Below are positions 9,733 through 18,898 of a stretch of 64,000 bases of DNA, in pieces; position 1 is the first letter of the stretch, and each line of letters begins with the position of its first letter. The notes below the pieces were generated by a model. That model was not told where the DNA came from and did no database searches. It saw nothing but the letters and a program-made list of their open reading frames with translations. The stretch comes from Luteibaculum oceani (GTDB lineage Bacteria > Bacteroidota > Bacteroidia > Flavobacteriales_D > Luteibaculaceae), in NCBI RefSeq assembly GCF_007995015.1, contig NZ_VORB01000003.1, positions 124,001 through 188,000 of the forward strand. The letters are read 5' to 3'. A program made the position numbers and the translations under genes.

Positions 9733-10782
9733 TCAGCTATACTGCTGTTCGTAGTATGACTGATAGGCACCTGAAGTAACCCTTTCTAACCACTCCGTAT
9801 TATTTAAATACCACTTAACGGTATCTCTTATTCCTTCTTCAAAAGTGATGGAGGGTTTCCAGCCCAACTCTTTTTCTACATAGGATGCATCAATGGCGTA
9901 CCTAAAATCGTGTCCTGCTCTATCCGTAACATAGGTTATCAGCTTTGCTGAAGTTCCCTCAGGTCTACCCAACTCTTCATCCATTATTTCGCACAGCAAA
10001 TGAACGATATCTATATTTTTCCATTCGTTGTGGCCACCGATATTGTAGGTATCACCAGACTTACCTTTATGGAAAACGGTATCAATAGCAATTGCATGAT
10101 CCACAACCCATAACCAATCTCTTACATTTTCACCCTTACCGTATACAGGAAGCGGCTTATTGTGTTTGATATTATTAATCATGAGCGGGATGAGCTTCTC
10201 TGGAAATTGGTAAGCCCCGTAATTATTAGAGCAATTTGAAAGCACCACATCCATACCATAGGTATTTTGATATGCCCTTACGAAATGATCCGAAGAAGCC
10301 TTGGAAGCTGAGTAAGGGCTTTTTGGCTCATAGGGGGTAGATTCGGTGAAAAATCCATCCTGTCCTAAGCTACCATAAACCTCATCTGTAGATACATGGT
10401 AAAAGCGCCCTTTGTGATTACTTTTTTCCCAACTCTTGAGTGCCGCGTGCAATAGGTTTGCTGTTCCAAGCACATTTGTCCTAACAAATACCAAAGGGTC
10501 TGTTATAGATCTATCTACATGACTCTCGGCTGCCAGATGAATAACATCCGTTATCTGCTTCTCTTGAAACAACTGGTTTAGGAATTCCAAATCACAGATA
10601 TCCCCTTTAGAGAACTCGTAATTAACGGCAGATTCTACGTCTTTAAGGTTTTCTAGATTTCCTGCATAAGTAAGGGCATCTAGGTTAATGATTTTATAAT
10701 TGGGGTATAGATTTACAAAGCGACGCACAACATGCGACCCAATAAAACCAGCTCCACCTGTGATTAGAATCGTCTTTTCCAT
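9733..10782 (-). CDS. rmlB: dTDP-glucose 4,6-dehydratase
   Basis: An extended short-chain dehydrogenase of about 349 residues, the usual RmlB length. It converts dTDP-glucose to dTDP-4-keto-6-deoxy-glucose in the cytoplasm, the branch point for rhamnose and other deoxysugars. The NAD-binding GGAGFIGSH motif lies near the N-terminus; STDEVYG carries the Asp-Glu catalytic pair and SPYSASKASSD the Tyr-x-x-x-Lys. The chosen ATG at 10782 overlaps the stop of the upstream gene as TAATG; a start three codons earlier would be TTG. It is the last gene of a five-gene operon and is followed by a strong terminator. rmlA, rmlC and rmlD are not in the window, so the final sugar is not defined here. Confidence 0.93.
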   Translation of the reverse strand: MEKTILITGGAGFIGSHVVRRFVNLYPNYKIINLDALTYAGNLENLKDVESAVNYEFSKGDICDLEFLNQLFQEKQITDVIHLAAESHVDRSITDPLVFVRTNVLGTANLLHAALKSWEKSNHKGRFYHVSTDEVYGSLGQDGFFTESTPYEPKSPYSASKASSDHFVRAYQNTYGMDVVLSNCSNNYGAYQFPEKLIPLMINNIKHNKPLPVYGKGENVRDWLWVVDHAIAIDTVFHKGKSGDTYNIGGHNEWKNIDIVHLLCEIMDEELGRPEGTSAKLITYVTDRAGHDFRYAIDASYVEKELGWKPSITFEEGIRDTVKWYLNNTEWLERVTSGAYQSYYEQQYS

Positions 10783-12086
10783 TACAGACACCAGTAATCT
10801 ATATTATTAAAAGTTCTTCCGCGATAAACGCTTTTTATATCCACCAATATACCATCGGTTGGCATTAGTTTAAGGAAGTAATCTTCAGATAAGTTAATGT
10901 ACTCTTGATGCCCCACACAAACGATAACTGCATCATATTTACCTTTTGGCTCTGGCTTTAACACCATTCCATACTCGTGCTGTACCTCTTCGGCATCCGC
11001 ATGCGGGTCGACTAAATCTACGTCTACACCAAAGGAGATTAACTCCTTATAAACATCTACCACCTTTGAGTTTCTGATATCGGCTACATCCTCCTTAAAA
11101 GTTGCTCCCATTACCAGAACACGAGAACCTAGGATATTTTTATCCTTTGCGATTATCTTCTTAACGGTTTGTTTCCCTACATAAAACCCCATGGAGTCGT
11201 TTACATATCTCCCCGAGTTTATCACCTTAGCGTGGTATCCAAGTTGAGCCGCTTTATGCGTTAGGTAATATGGATCCACACCTATACAATGGCCACCTAC
11301 TAAACCTGGGCTGTATTTATGGAAATTCCATTTGGTTCCAGCTGCTTCAAGCACATCGTGGGTATTGATCCCCATTCTGGAGAAAATTATCGAGAGCTCG
11401 TTTACTAGTGCAATGTTTAAATCGCGTTGTACGTTTTCGATAATTTTACCTGCCTCGGCAACTTTAAGGCTAGTAGCTCTGTGAACTCCAGCATCTACCA
11501 CCATTTCATAAACCTTGGCTACTTGATCCAAAGCCTCATCATCGGAACCGGAAACAATTTTCTTAATGGTTCTAAGTGTATTCACTTTGTCACCTGGATT
11601 GATGCGCTCTGGAGAATATCCTACTTTAAAATCTACTCCAAACTTTAATCCAGACTCTTCCTCAATAACAGGGATACAATCTTCCTCGGTACAACCTGGA
11701 TAAACCGTAGATTCAAATACCACATAATCTCCCTTTTTAATAACCTTTCCAACGGTTCTAGAGGCAGAAATAACGGGTCTTAAATCTGGTAGTTTTTGCT
11801 CGTTTATAGGAGTCGGAACCGCTACAATATGAAAATGAGCTTCTTTCAGCTTCTCAATATCAGCAGTAAACTCAATATCTACACCTTCGAATGCTTCGGG
11901 GCCCAACTCTCTGGATGGATCTATCCCTTTGCGCATCATATCAACGCGCTTCTGGTTGATATCGAATCCTATTACAGAAATATCTTTTGCAAACTCAATG
12001 GCGATAGGTAATCCAACATAACCTAAACCAATTACAGATAGCTTTGCCTCTTTGTCTTTTAGTCTATCGTAAATCTTTTTTTCCAT
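10782..12086 (-). CDS. wbpA: UDP-N-acetylglucosamine/hexosamine 6-dehydrogenase (WbpA/TviB type)
   Basis: A nucleotide-sugar dehydrogenase of 434 residues. It oxidises the C6 hydroxyl of a UDP-HexNAc to the uronic acid in two NAD-dependent steps. Visible features: Rossmann motif IGLGYVGLP (about 19-27), FESTVYPGCTE, and the catalytic cysteine C267 in GGHCIGVDPYYL, a sequence typical of the WbpA/WbpO/TviB/WecC branch; Ugd at 17576 has GGSCFPKD instead. The neighbours (wbpB-like oxidoreductase three bases upstream, wbpD-like acetyltransferase before it) favour UDP-GlcNAc as substrate. Its stop overlaps the rmlB start. UDP-GalNAc or UDP-ManNAc 6-dehydrogenase is the alternative. The symbol is given by pathway context. 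Confidence 0.82.
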   Translation of the reverse strand: MEKKIYDRLKDKEAKLSVIGLGYVGLPIAIEFAKDISVIGFDINQKRVDMMRKGIDPSRELGPEAFEGVDIEFTADIEKLKEAHFHIVAVPTPINEQKLPDLRPVISASRTVGKVIKKGDYVVFESTVYPGCTEEDCIPVIEEESGLKFGVDFKVGYSPERINPGDKVNTLRTIKKIVSGSDDEALDQVAKVYEMVVDAGVHRATSLKVAEAGKIIENVQRDLNIALVNELSIIFSRMGINTHDVLEAAGTKWNFHKYSPGLVGGHCIGVDPYYLTHKAAQLGYHAKVINSGRYVNDSMGFYVGKQTVKKIIAKDKNILGSRVLVMGATFKEDVADIRNSKVVDVYKELISFGVDVDLVDPHADAEEVQHEYGMVLKPEPKGKYDAVIVCVGHQEYINLSEDYFLKLMPTDGILVDIKSVYRGRTFNNIDYWCL

Positions 12087-12089
12087 TGC

Positions 12090-13115
12090 TTAAAAATTCG
12101 CCTCCCCGGCCTTATACATTCGCTCTATAATATCTACCACCTTCAAGCCCTCAAGCGCATTGGTAGTAGCATTTGTTTTTCCATTTAGGGTATCAACTAC
12201 ATTTTCGAATATGTAATTGTGATTTGCCGCAGAACCTTTGTAAGCACCGTAATCGTTAGCAGGATTTGCCTCTGGTAACTCTGGCATTTCATACCCTTCA
12301 ATTTCGCAGTACTCGACTTCGTTCATGTACTGTCCTCCGATTTTAATCGTTCCTTTTTCTCCAATAACGGTTAAGGAAGACTCGAAATTCTTGTTGGCTA
12401 CTGCGGTTGAGAAATTAAGACAACCCAACCCACCATTTACAAATTCGAAATGAATCATACCTGAATCTTCGAATTCTGTTGAGTGCTTGTGTGTAAAGTC
12501 TTTAAATTTAGCCTGGATGTTGTCTATATCTCCAAACAGCCAGTACATAATATCTATAAAGTGAGAAAATTGCGTGTAAAGGGTTCCGCCATCTAGAGAC
12601 TTCACTCCTTTCCAGCCGCCTTTTTTATAGTACCTATCATCTCTATTCCAGTAGCAATTGATTTGTACCATGTGAATATTACCAAGCAATCCTTGCTCCA
12701 TAACATCCTTAATCCAAACCGATGGTGGTGAATAGCGGTTTTGCATAACGCAAAACACCTGTTTATGCACTCTAAGTGCCTTAAAAATAACCTCTTCGCA
12801 ATTGGCCTTAGACAAGCCCATGGGTTTTTCAACCACCACATGCTTTTTATGATCTAGCGCTATGTTAGCTTGCTCTGCATGCAAACCATTAGGCGTGCAG
12901 ATACAAACTACATCAATATCCTGATGCTTAGCCAACAACTCATTCATATCTGCATAGAATGGAACCTGATATTTTTCAACATCCAATTCCGATGCACTTT
13001 TCACATCACAAAGAGCAATTAACTCTGCATGATCCTGCCTGGTAATCATTTCGGCGTGACGCTTTCCTATGTGTCCACATCCGATAACGGCAAATTTTAT
13101 GGTCTTCATCTCCAT
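12090..13115 (-). CDS. wbpB: Gfo/Idh/MocA oxidoreductase, WbpB/WlbA type UDP-GlcNAcA 3-dehydrogenase
   Basis: 341 residues with a Rossmann motif IGCGHIGKRH (11-20) and the family EKP motif with catalytic Lys97 (VVVEKPMG). The C-terminal alpha/beta domain contains GGWKG and DIMYWLFGDI. In the Wbp/Wlb pathway this enzyme oxidises C3 of UDP-GlcNAc uronate so that an aminotransferase can act, and it recycles its bound NAD with 2-oxoglutarate. The assignment rests on family plus neighbours: dehydrogenase downstream and left-handed beta-helix acetyltransferase upstream. The start ATG at 13115 overlaps the wbpD stop (TAATG). Other Gfo/Idh activities cannot be excluded by eye. Confidence 0.78.
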   Translation of the reverse strand: MEMKTIKFAVIGCGHIGKRHAEMITRQDHAELIALCDVKSASELDVEKYQVPFYADMNELLAKHQDIDVVCICTPNGLHAEQANIALDHKKHVVVEKPMGLSKANCEEVIFKALRVHKQVFCVMQNRYSPPSVWIKDVMEQGLLGNIHMVQINCYWNRDDRYYKKGGWKGVKSLDGGTLYTQFSHFIDIMYWLFGDIDNIQAKFKDFTHKHSTEFEDSGMIHFEFVNGGLGCLNFSTAVANKNFESSLTVIGEKGTIKIGGQYMNEVEYCEIEGYEMPELPEANPANDYGAYKGSAANHNYIFENVVDTLNGKTNATTNALEGLKVVDIIERMYKAGEANF

Positions 13116-13684
13116 TATTTCACTCTTATTACCTTGTTATTTTCAAGGCGATATTCTTGTCCAGACTCCGGACAGGTTGCTAAATTATTTTCAAAGTTAA
13201 GTCGATGACCAAATTCAGACACCCAACCTATTTGTTTGGCTGGATTTCCTACCAATAGAGCGTAATCTGGAACTTCTTTAGTTACCACTGCTCCTGCGCC
13301 AATTAGGGCAAACTTACCTATGGTATTCCCACAAATAACGGTGGCATTCGCTCCAATAGAAGCTCCTTGCTTTACTAGGGTTTCTACGTATTGGTCGCGC
13401 CTTACAATTGCCGATCTAGGATTTACAATATTGGTAAAAACCATTGAGGGGCCTAGGAAAACATCGTCTTCGCAAATTACGCCTGTATATATGGATACAT
13501 TATTCTGAACTTTTACATTCTTACCCAACTTAACACCTGGAGAAACGACAACATTCTGACCTAAATTGCATTTATCTCCCAAAACCGAGTTGGGCATAAC
13601 ATGCGTAAAGTGCCAAATTTTAACACCCTCTCCAATACTACAACCTTCGTCGATAACTGCAGTTTCGTGCGCGTAATAGCTCAA
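13115..13684 (-). CDS. wbpD: Left-handed beta-helix N-acetyltransferase, WbpD/WlbB type
   Basis: 189 residues, mostly hexapeptide repeats ([LIV]G-x-x) forming a left-handed beta helix from about 8 to 150, including GASIGANATVICGNTIG and GAGAVVTKEVPDYALLVGNPAK. The short C-terminal extension (CPESGQEY) is typical of sugar O-/N-acetyltransferases of the WbpD/WlbB group, which use acetyl-CoA to acetylate the 3-amino group of UDP-GlcNAc(3NH2)A. The start codon is TTG at 13684 with an AGGAAG sequence eight bases upstream; the next ATG would remove the first repeat turns. It lies one base after the UXS stop and overlaps wbpB. Confidence 0.8.
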   Translation of the reverse strand: MSYYAHETAVIDEGCSIGEGVKIWHFTHVMPNSVLGDKCNLGQNVVVSPGVKLGKNVKVQNNVSIYTGVICEDDVFLGPSMVFTNIVNPRSAIVRRDQYVETLVKQGASIGANATVICGNTIGKFALIGAGAVVTKEVPDYALLVGNPAKQIGWVSEFGHRLNFENNLATCPESGQEYRLENNKVIRVK

Positions 13685-13685
13685 T

Positions 13686-14669
13686 TTACTTCCTATTAAA
13701 ATTTTTGAAATCGTGTTCCTTCTTGTACCACTCGGTTTTTGGTAGTTGCTTAAAGTAATCGTAGGTAATTTTTAAGCCCTCGGCTCTTGAAACCTTTGGA
13801 GACCAATCCAGTTTTTCTTTTGCAACATTAATATTTGGCTGACGTTGTGTAGGGTCGTCTTTTGGAAGTTCTTTGTAAACTACCTTTTGGTTGGTTCCCG
13901 TTAGTTTAATGATCTCATCCGCAAATTCCTTAATGGTAATTTCATCTGGATTACCAACGTTAACTGGTAAATCATAGTCGCTAAATAGCAAACGATAAAT
14001 ACCTTCTACCAAATCATCTACGTAACAGAAGGATCTCGTTTGAGAACCATCTCCAAAAACGGTAAGATCTTCACCTCTCAAGGCTTGTCCAATGAAAGCA
14101 GGTAAAACGCGACCATCGTTTAAGCGCATGCGAGGACCGTAGGTATTAAAAATCCGAACAATTCTAGTTTCTACTCCATGGAATCGATTATAAGCCATAG
14201 TAATCGCTTCTTGAAAGCGCTTGGCTTCATCATATACTCCACGAGGTCCGATAGGATTTACATTCCCCCAATAATCCTCAGTTTGAGGGTGGACCAAAGG
14301 ATCTCCGTAAACCTCGGAAGTTGAGGCCACGAGAATTCTGGCATTTTTCGCCTTCGCTAACCCTAAAAGATTATGCGTACCTAATGATCCAACTTTTAAG
14401 GTTTGGATAGGAATTTTTAGATAGTCGATGGGACTTGCTGGCGAGGCAAAATGAAGGATGTAATGTAATTCACCTGGAACGTGCACAAAATTAGACACGT
14501 CGTGATTGTAAAAAGTAAAATGTTTATTTCCGAAGAGATGCTCGATATTACTTAGGTTTCCGGTAATAAGATTATCCATCCCTAACACCTCGAAACCGTC
14601 TTTAATAAAGCGATCGCACAAGTGCGAACCTAAAAATCCAGCAGCTCCAGTTATTAATACACGCTTCAT
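13686..14669 (-). CDS. uxs: UDP-glucuronate decarboxylase (UDP-xylose synthase)
   Basis: 327 residues, extended SDR. It decarboxylates UDP-glucuronate to UDP-xylose via the 4-keto intermediate. Diagnostic points: [10 protein letters not shown] (7-16), [11 protein letters not shown] (73-83), STSEVYGDP, and [14 protein letters not shown] with Y146 and K150, a signature that separates UXS from UDP-glucose epimerases and RmlB. Its substrate can be supplied by ugd at 17576. It is the first gene of the operon UXS-wbpD-wbpB-wbpA-rmlB on the minus strand. A possible minus-strand promoter (TACTTTAG, one mismatch from TAnnTTTG) lies about 20 bases before the ATG. Confidence 0.92.
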   Translation of the reverse strand: MKRVLITGAAGFLGSHLCDRFIKDGFEVLGMDNLITGNLSNIEHLFGNKHFTFYNHDVSNFVHVPGELHYILHFASPASPIDYLKIPIQTLKVGSLGTHNLLGLAKAKNARILVASTSEVYGDPLVHPQTEDYWGNVNPIGPRGVYDEAKRFQEAITMAYNRFHGVETRIVRIFNTYGPRMRLNDGRVLPAFIGQALRGEDLTVFGDGSQTRSFCYVDDLVEGIYRLLFSDYDLPVNVGNPDEITIKEFADEIIKLTGTNQKVVYKELPKDDPTQRQPNINVAKEKLDWSPKVSRAEGLKITYDYFKQLPKTEWYKKEHDFKNFNRK

Positions 14670-14744
14670 TGTTCGATTATAGAGGCGCTAAAGTAAGAAT
14701 TAAGATCAACAGGGCTTGTTAGCAACAATTTATTTCGACCAGAA

Positions 14745-14752
14745 TAACTTTG
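14745..14752 (+). promoter_or_regulatory. TAnnTTTG -7 element for the sugar MFS gene
   Basis: TAACTTTG fits the Bacteroidota -7 consensus exactly; a TTG lies 25 bases upstream (14717-14719), slightly far. It is about 42 bases before the ATG at 14794. Confidence 0.55.
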
Positions 14753-14793
14753 TTGCTTTTTTCGCAACTTCTCGCCCAGAAATTTCAAAAAAC

Positions 14794-16185
14794 ATGGCCA
14801 GCAATAATAAAGCGTTGAGCACGCTGATTACCGTTTTCTTTTTTTGGGGATTTGTAGCCGCCTCCAACACCGTATTAATAGGGATTTTTAAAGAAAATTT
14901 CAATCTCTCCCAGTTCGAATCGCAATTAGTAGATCTGGCCTTTTACGGCGCTTATTTTATTGGTTCTCTTATCTACTTTATTCTCTCTAAAACCTCTGGA
15001 GACCCATTGAATAAGATAGGCTACAAAAGGGGGTTAATATTGGGGCTTGTAATTTCTGCCCTCGGATCCTTTTGCTTTATTCCCGCCGCCAAACTGGGTA
15101 GTTACCCCCTTATGTTAGGAGGATTATTTGTAGTGGGACTTGGTTTTGCCTTACAACAAATTGTGGCCAATCCTTTTGTTATTGCGCTGGGAGAAGCCAA
15201 AACTGGGTCGCACAGAATTAATTTAGCCGGTGCCATCAACTCTCTTGGAACCACCATAGGCCCATTACTGATATCCTACGCTATTTTTGGTGCTATAACA
15301 GCCAGCGTTGATGTATCCATTAGTAAAGTACAAATCCCTTATACCATACTCGCCGTTGCCTTTTTACTAGTTGGATTATTTATCTATCGATCTAATTTAC
15401 CTGAGGTAAAATCGGAAACCGATACTACAAAAGGTCTTGGAGCACTTAGCTACCCCCAGCTTATTTGGGGAATGGTTGGAATCTTCGTTTACGTTGGAAC
15501 AGAAGTAACTATTCAAAGTAATTTGCCTGCGTTGTGCAAGGAGCTATCTGGATTGGAAACTAAAGATTCGGTACATTTAATTTCATTGTATTGGGGTTGT
15601 TTAATGGTGGGACGCTGGGCCGGATCGGTACAAGTATTTAAACCTTCGGCAAAATGGAAATACCCCTTATTTATCGCAGCACCTTTTCTAGCCTATGCCT
15701 TGGTGGTAATTGTAAATTTGATTAAAGGTAGTCCAATCGACGATTTCTTAAGTTTCCTACCCTTTATTATGGGAGCGATATTAATGTTTATCGCAACCAA
15801 TAATAAACCAGCGAGAACCATGTTTGTGTTTGGACTTCTCGGGGCAGCCTGCATGACCGCTGGATTGATTGCAAGTGGTATGATGGCTGCGTATTTCTTT
15901 ATTGCAGGTGGACTTTTTTGCTCTGTTTTATGGCCCTGTATTTTTTCCCTCTCCTTGGCTGGACTTGGAAAGTACACTACTCAAGGTTCTTCGCTCTTAA
16001 TCATGATGATTTTAGGTGGCGCTATCATCCCACCAATTCAAGGAGCGATAGCAGATAATTTAGACCATATCCAAGCCAGTTATATGGTACCGCTTATTGG
16101 CTTTTTAATTCTCGCATTGTATGGATCCTTCGTCCAAAAAGCTTTGGTAAAGCAAGGAATAGATTACGATCAGGAAATTAAGTAG
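14794..16185 (+). CDS. Sugar MFS transporter (FucP/glucose-galactose type)
   Basis: About 463 residues with twelve predicted hydrophobic segments. The first helix region (FFFWGFVAASNTVLIG) and a later FALQQIVANPFV segment are typical of FucP-like sugar:H+ symporters of Bacteroidota, which import hexoses such as fucose, glucose or galactose across the inner membrane. I start at the ATG at 14794 rather than the TTG at 14716: the extra 26 residues are not hydrophobic, and a good -7 promoter element falls inside that extension. The 3' end overlaps the convergent histidine-kinase gene by eight bases. The location within the sugar-nucleotide region is suggestive, but the substrate cannot be read from the sequence. 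Confidence 0.88.
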   Translation: MASNNKALSTLITVFFFWGFVAASNTVLIGIFKENFNLSQFESQLVDLAFYGAYFIGSLIYFILSKTSGDPLNKIGYKRGLILGLVISALGSFCFIPAAKLGSYPLMLGGLFVVGLGFALQQIVANPFVIALGEAKTGSHRINLAGAINSLGTTIGPLLISYAIFGAITASVDVSISKVQIPYTILAVAFLLVGLFIYRSNLPEVKSETDTTKGLGALSYPQLIWGMVGIFVYVGTEVTIQSNLPALCKELSGLETKDSVHLISLYWGCLMVGRWAGSVQVFKPSAKWKYPLFIAAPFLAYALVVIVNLIKGSPIDDFLSFLPFIMGAILMFIATNNKPARTMFVFGLLGAACMTAGLIASGMMAAYFFIAGGLFCSVLWPCIFSLSLAGLGKYTTQGSSLLIMMILGGAIIPPIQGAIADNLDHIQASYMVPLIGFLILALYGSFVQKALVKQGIDYDQEIK

Positions 16186-17449
16186 AAATAGCAACGAGGG
16201 GGAAGACGATTTTAAAGCAAGCCCCTTCGCCTTTTTCAGATTGCACCCTAAGAAATACATCGTAAGGAGCAAGTAGCTGCTGACTAAGTGCCAATCCCAT
16301 TCCCGAACCACCCTCTTTCATTTCATGGAACATAGAATACATGTCGAACATTTTCCCTATTTCATTTTCATCCACACCACTTCCATTATCCTTAAAACAG
16401 ATAGCTCCAGAGTGGTTTCCTGGCTCAAAATAGATTTCTAGCTTACCCTTTTCTTTATCGTTGTATTTGATGGCATTTGTCATCAAATTCAACACCACCT
16501 GGTGAAAAGGTAAATCTGCCACATAAACCTGAGGTAGTGGGGTTTTTACAACTTCAAAGTGCTCAGGAATTTCTAAAATTTCCAATACCTTATCGAGTGA
16601 TTTATTTGGATCTATCCATTCCGCAGGTTTCTCATCTATAGATTTAAAATATTCGATGATTTTAAGAAGCATACCTAATGTTCCAGATGTCTTCTTATCC
16701 AATACATCCATTATGTACCGAGCATCATCATTACCCAAATAATCTGGATCGCTTTTTAATAGTTCTATAGTAGAAGAAATATTTTTCAGCGGTGCTTTTA
16801 AATCGTGAGTAAGTACATAATTAAACTGCTCTAATCTTTCCTTTGCCTTTTCGAGTCGTTCTTTTTGTTCATCAATTTTCCTTAACTGCGTAAGTAAACG
16901 AGTTGAAAAAATATAGAACATAAACATAGACGTACCTATAGTAAGCACCGTGTTTACTTGTGCAATTAATCTCAAAACCTCCTCATCAAGGGCTATCCAC
17001 GGGCCTATATGCTTTGCATAGAACTCTATAAAAAACCAGATAGGAAGGCCTATTCCCACCAATATCCATCTCTTAATTCCTGCATCTCCCTCGAAAAAAA
17101 TCAAGGGCATCCCAACAGCTGGAATTAGGTAGATATAGGTATTGGACTCATAGCCTATAAGTGGAGTAAGAAAAATGATGGTTAGGTATGCATTTATGGC
17201 ATATGCAAGCTTTGCAAATTCTGCTTTTCCCTTCTTAGCAAGTATGGCAATAATTCCAAAACTAAAAATGAGTTCCCAGAGAAACCACATCAGTTTTTGA
17301 GGATAATCGACAATAAACCCTACTAAGATGTGAGTAACTCCAATAAAGACGGTGAACAAACTAACATTGTAAACCACCACATACCTCTGGCTATCAGCAC
17401 TCTGCGGTCCTGACTTAAAAAAGGATAAAGCGTTCACGAACTTTTTCAA
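16178..17449 (-). CDS. Membrane-bound sensor histidine kinase (orphan)
   Basis: 423 residues. The first ~190 hold about six hydrophobic segments (roughly 27-47, 55-70, 83-97, 105-120, 127-144, 161-182), a membrane sensor with no large periplasmic loop. Then a coiled linker (185-208), the DHp helix with H215 in YVLTHDLKAPLKN, and a HATPase domain with N-box NLMTNAIKYND, G1 DNGSGVDE and G2 GGSGMGLAL. It autophosphorylates on His and should pass phosphate to a response regulator, but none is nearby. The start is TTG at 17449; a GTG four codons in is possible, while the first ATG would delete the first helices. The end overlaps the MFS gene tail to tail. Confidence 0.88.
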   Translation of the reverse strand: MKKFVNALSFFKSGPQSADSQRYVVVYNVSLFTVFIGVTHILVGFIVDYPQKLMWFLWELIFSFGIIAILAKKGKAEFAKLAYAINAYLTIIFLTPLIGYESNTYIYLIPAVGMPLIFFEGDAGIKRWILVGIGLPIWFFIEFYAKHIGPWIALDEEVLRLIAQVNTVLTIGTSMFMFYIFSTRLLTQLRKIDEQKERLEKAKERLEQFNYVLTHDLKAPLKNISSTIELLKSDPDYLGNDDARYIMDVLDKKTSGTLGMLLKIIEYFKSIDEKPAEWIDPNKSLDKVLEILEIPEHFEVVKTPLPQVYVADLPFHQVVLNLMTNAIKYNDKEKGKLEIYFEPGNHSGAICFKDNGSGVDENEIGKMFDMYSMFHEMKEGGSGMGLALSQQLLAPYDVFLRVQSEKGEGACFKIVFPLVAIST

Positions 17450-17518
17450 AAGGGACGGGAAATTTTAAGTGAATCTACGTTCTTTGGTCCATTCTTGGTT
17501 TAAACTATTCTTTAAATA

Positions 17519-17556
17519 ATAAAAAAAGCCCGATGGATAACTCCAACGGGCTTTAA
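17519..17556 (-). terminator. Intrinsic terminator after ugd
   Basis: Minus-strand stem AAAGCCCG ... CGGGCTTT (17525-17532 with 17547-17554), with partial inner pairing, followed by a run of T. It lies about 22 bases after the ugd stop. Confidence 0.85.
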
Positions 17557-17575
17557 TCTTTAATATTATTTACAA

Positions 17576-18898
17576 CTAGTGTGCATTCACTAAATCCATA
17601 GATCTTCCAATGCTTTCGTAGCTATAACCTAAATCTCTCATTCGGTCTAACTCGTACAAGTTACGACCATCAAAGATTACTTTTTCCTTCAATTTCCCTG
17701 AAATTTTCTCAAAATCAGGATTTCTAAATGCACTCCATTCGGTAGCAATTAATAAAGCATCAGCTCCATCTAGCGCTTCGTACATGCTTTCGGCGTAGCT
17801 AATTTTATCTCCAACTAGTCGCTTAACATTGTCCATAGCCTCAGGATCATAAGCCTGAACTTTAGCTCCCCTTTCTACCAGAGCATCTATCATATACAAA
17901 GCTGGTGCCTCGCGAATGTCGTCGGTATCAGGCTTAAATGCCAATCCCCACATCGCAAAGGTTTTTCCTGCTATATCTCCGCCATAATGGGCATCTACCT
18001 TTTCTATTAATCTAAGTTTTTGCTTTTCATTGGTTTCCATAACCGACTCCAAGATCTTAAACTCATAACCGCTTTCTTTTCCTGACTTTGCTAGCGCTTG
18101 AACATCTTTCGGGAAACAAGAACCTCCGTACCCAATTCCTGGGAACAAAAATCGAGGTCCAATTCTGGTATCTGTTCCAACACCTCTACGAACCATATCT
18201 ACATCTGCCCCTACCTTCTCACAGAAGTTGGCAATTTCATTCATGAAGGTAATCTTGGTGGCTAAGAATGAATTAGCTGCATACTTGGTAAGTTCTGCAG
18301 ATTTTTCATCCATAAAGATGATAGGATTTCCCTGACGAACGAAAGGCTTATAAAGCTCTTCCATTACTTTTCTAGCCTTCTCTGATGAAGTTCCAACTAC
18401 CACTCTGTCTGGTTTAAGGAAATCATCCACCGCAAATCCTTCCCTCAAGAATTCCGGGTTTGAGACCACATCAAACTGCACCGAAGTCTTATCCTTAAGT
18501 ACGTTGGTAACTTTTTCGGCCGTACCTACTGGCACGGTAGATTTATCTACTATTACTTTATAATCTTGAATAATTCCACCAAGATCTTCGGCCACCTTTA
18601 AAATGTAGCTTAAGTCAGCAGACCCATCCTCACCTGGAGGTGTTGGTAAAGCCAAGAAAATAATTTTGGCATCCTTTACCGCAGAAGCTAGGTCCGTGGT
18701 AAAATGCAGTCTTCCTTGCTTTATATTTCTTTCAAAAAGCACATCTAAATGAGGTTCGTAGATTGGAATTTCTCCACGCTGCATTGCAGCTACCTTTTCC
18801 TCATTAATATCAACACAAATTACTTCGTTACCAGTTTCTGCAAAACAGGTTCCTGTTACCAGTCCTACATATCCAGTTCCAACTACTGCTATTTTCAT
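17576..18898 (-). CDS. ugd: UDP-glucose 6-dehydrogenase
   Basis: 440 residues. It oxidises UDP-glucose to UDP-glucuronate with two NAD+. Evidence: VGTGYVGLVTG at the N-terminus, STVPVGTAE, NPEFLREG, and the catalytic cysteine C261 in GYGGSCFPKD; WGLAFKPDTDDIREAP in the C-terminal domain is typical of Ugd. Its product feeds the UDP-xylose synthase at 13686. The start ATG overlaps the stop of the upstream aminotransferase (ATGA), so the two genes are translationally coupled. It is a different branch from the WbpA-type dehydrogenase at 10782, so the cell has both UDP-glucuronate and UDP-HexNAc-uronate routes here. Confidence 0.95.
   Translation of the reverse strand: MKIAVVGTGYVGLVTGTCFAETGNEVICVDINEEKVAAMQRGEIPIYEPHLDVLFERNIKQGRLHFTTDLASAVKDAKIIFLALPTPPGEDGSADLSYILKVAEDLGGIIQDYKVIVDKSTVPVGTAEKVTNVLKDKTSVQFDVVSNPEFLREGFAVDDFLKPDRVVVGTSSEKARKVMEELYKPFVRQGNPIIFMDEKSAELTKYAANSFLATKITFMNEIANFCEKVGADVDMVRRGVGTDTRIGPRFLFPGIGYGGSCFPKDVQALAKSGKESGYEFKILESVMETNEKQKLRLIEKVDAHYGGDIAGKTFAMWGLAFKPDTDDIREAPALYMIDALVERGAKVQAYDPEAMDNVKRLVGDKISYAESMYEALDGADALLIATEWSAFRNPDFEKISGKLKEKVIFDGRNLYELDRMRDLGYSYESIGRSMDLVNAH

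Noticed and set aside
14716-14793. TTG start of the sugar MFS transporter
   Set aside because: The exact TAnnTTTG element at 14745-14752 lies inside it and the first transmembrane helix follows the ATG at 14794.
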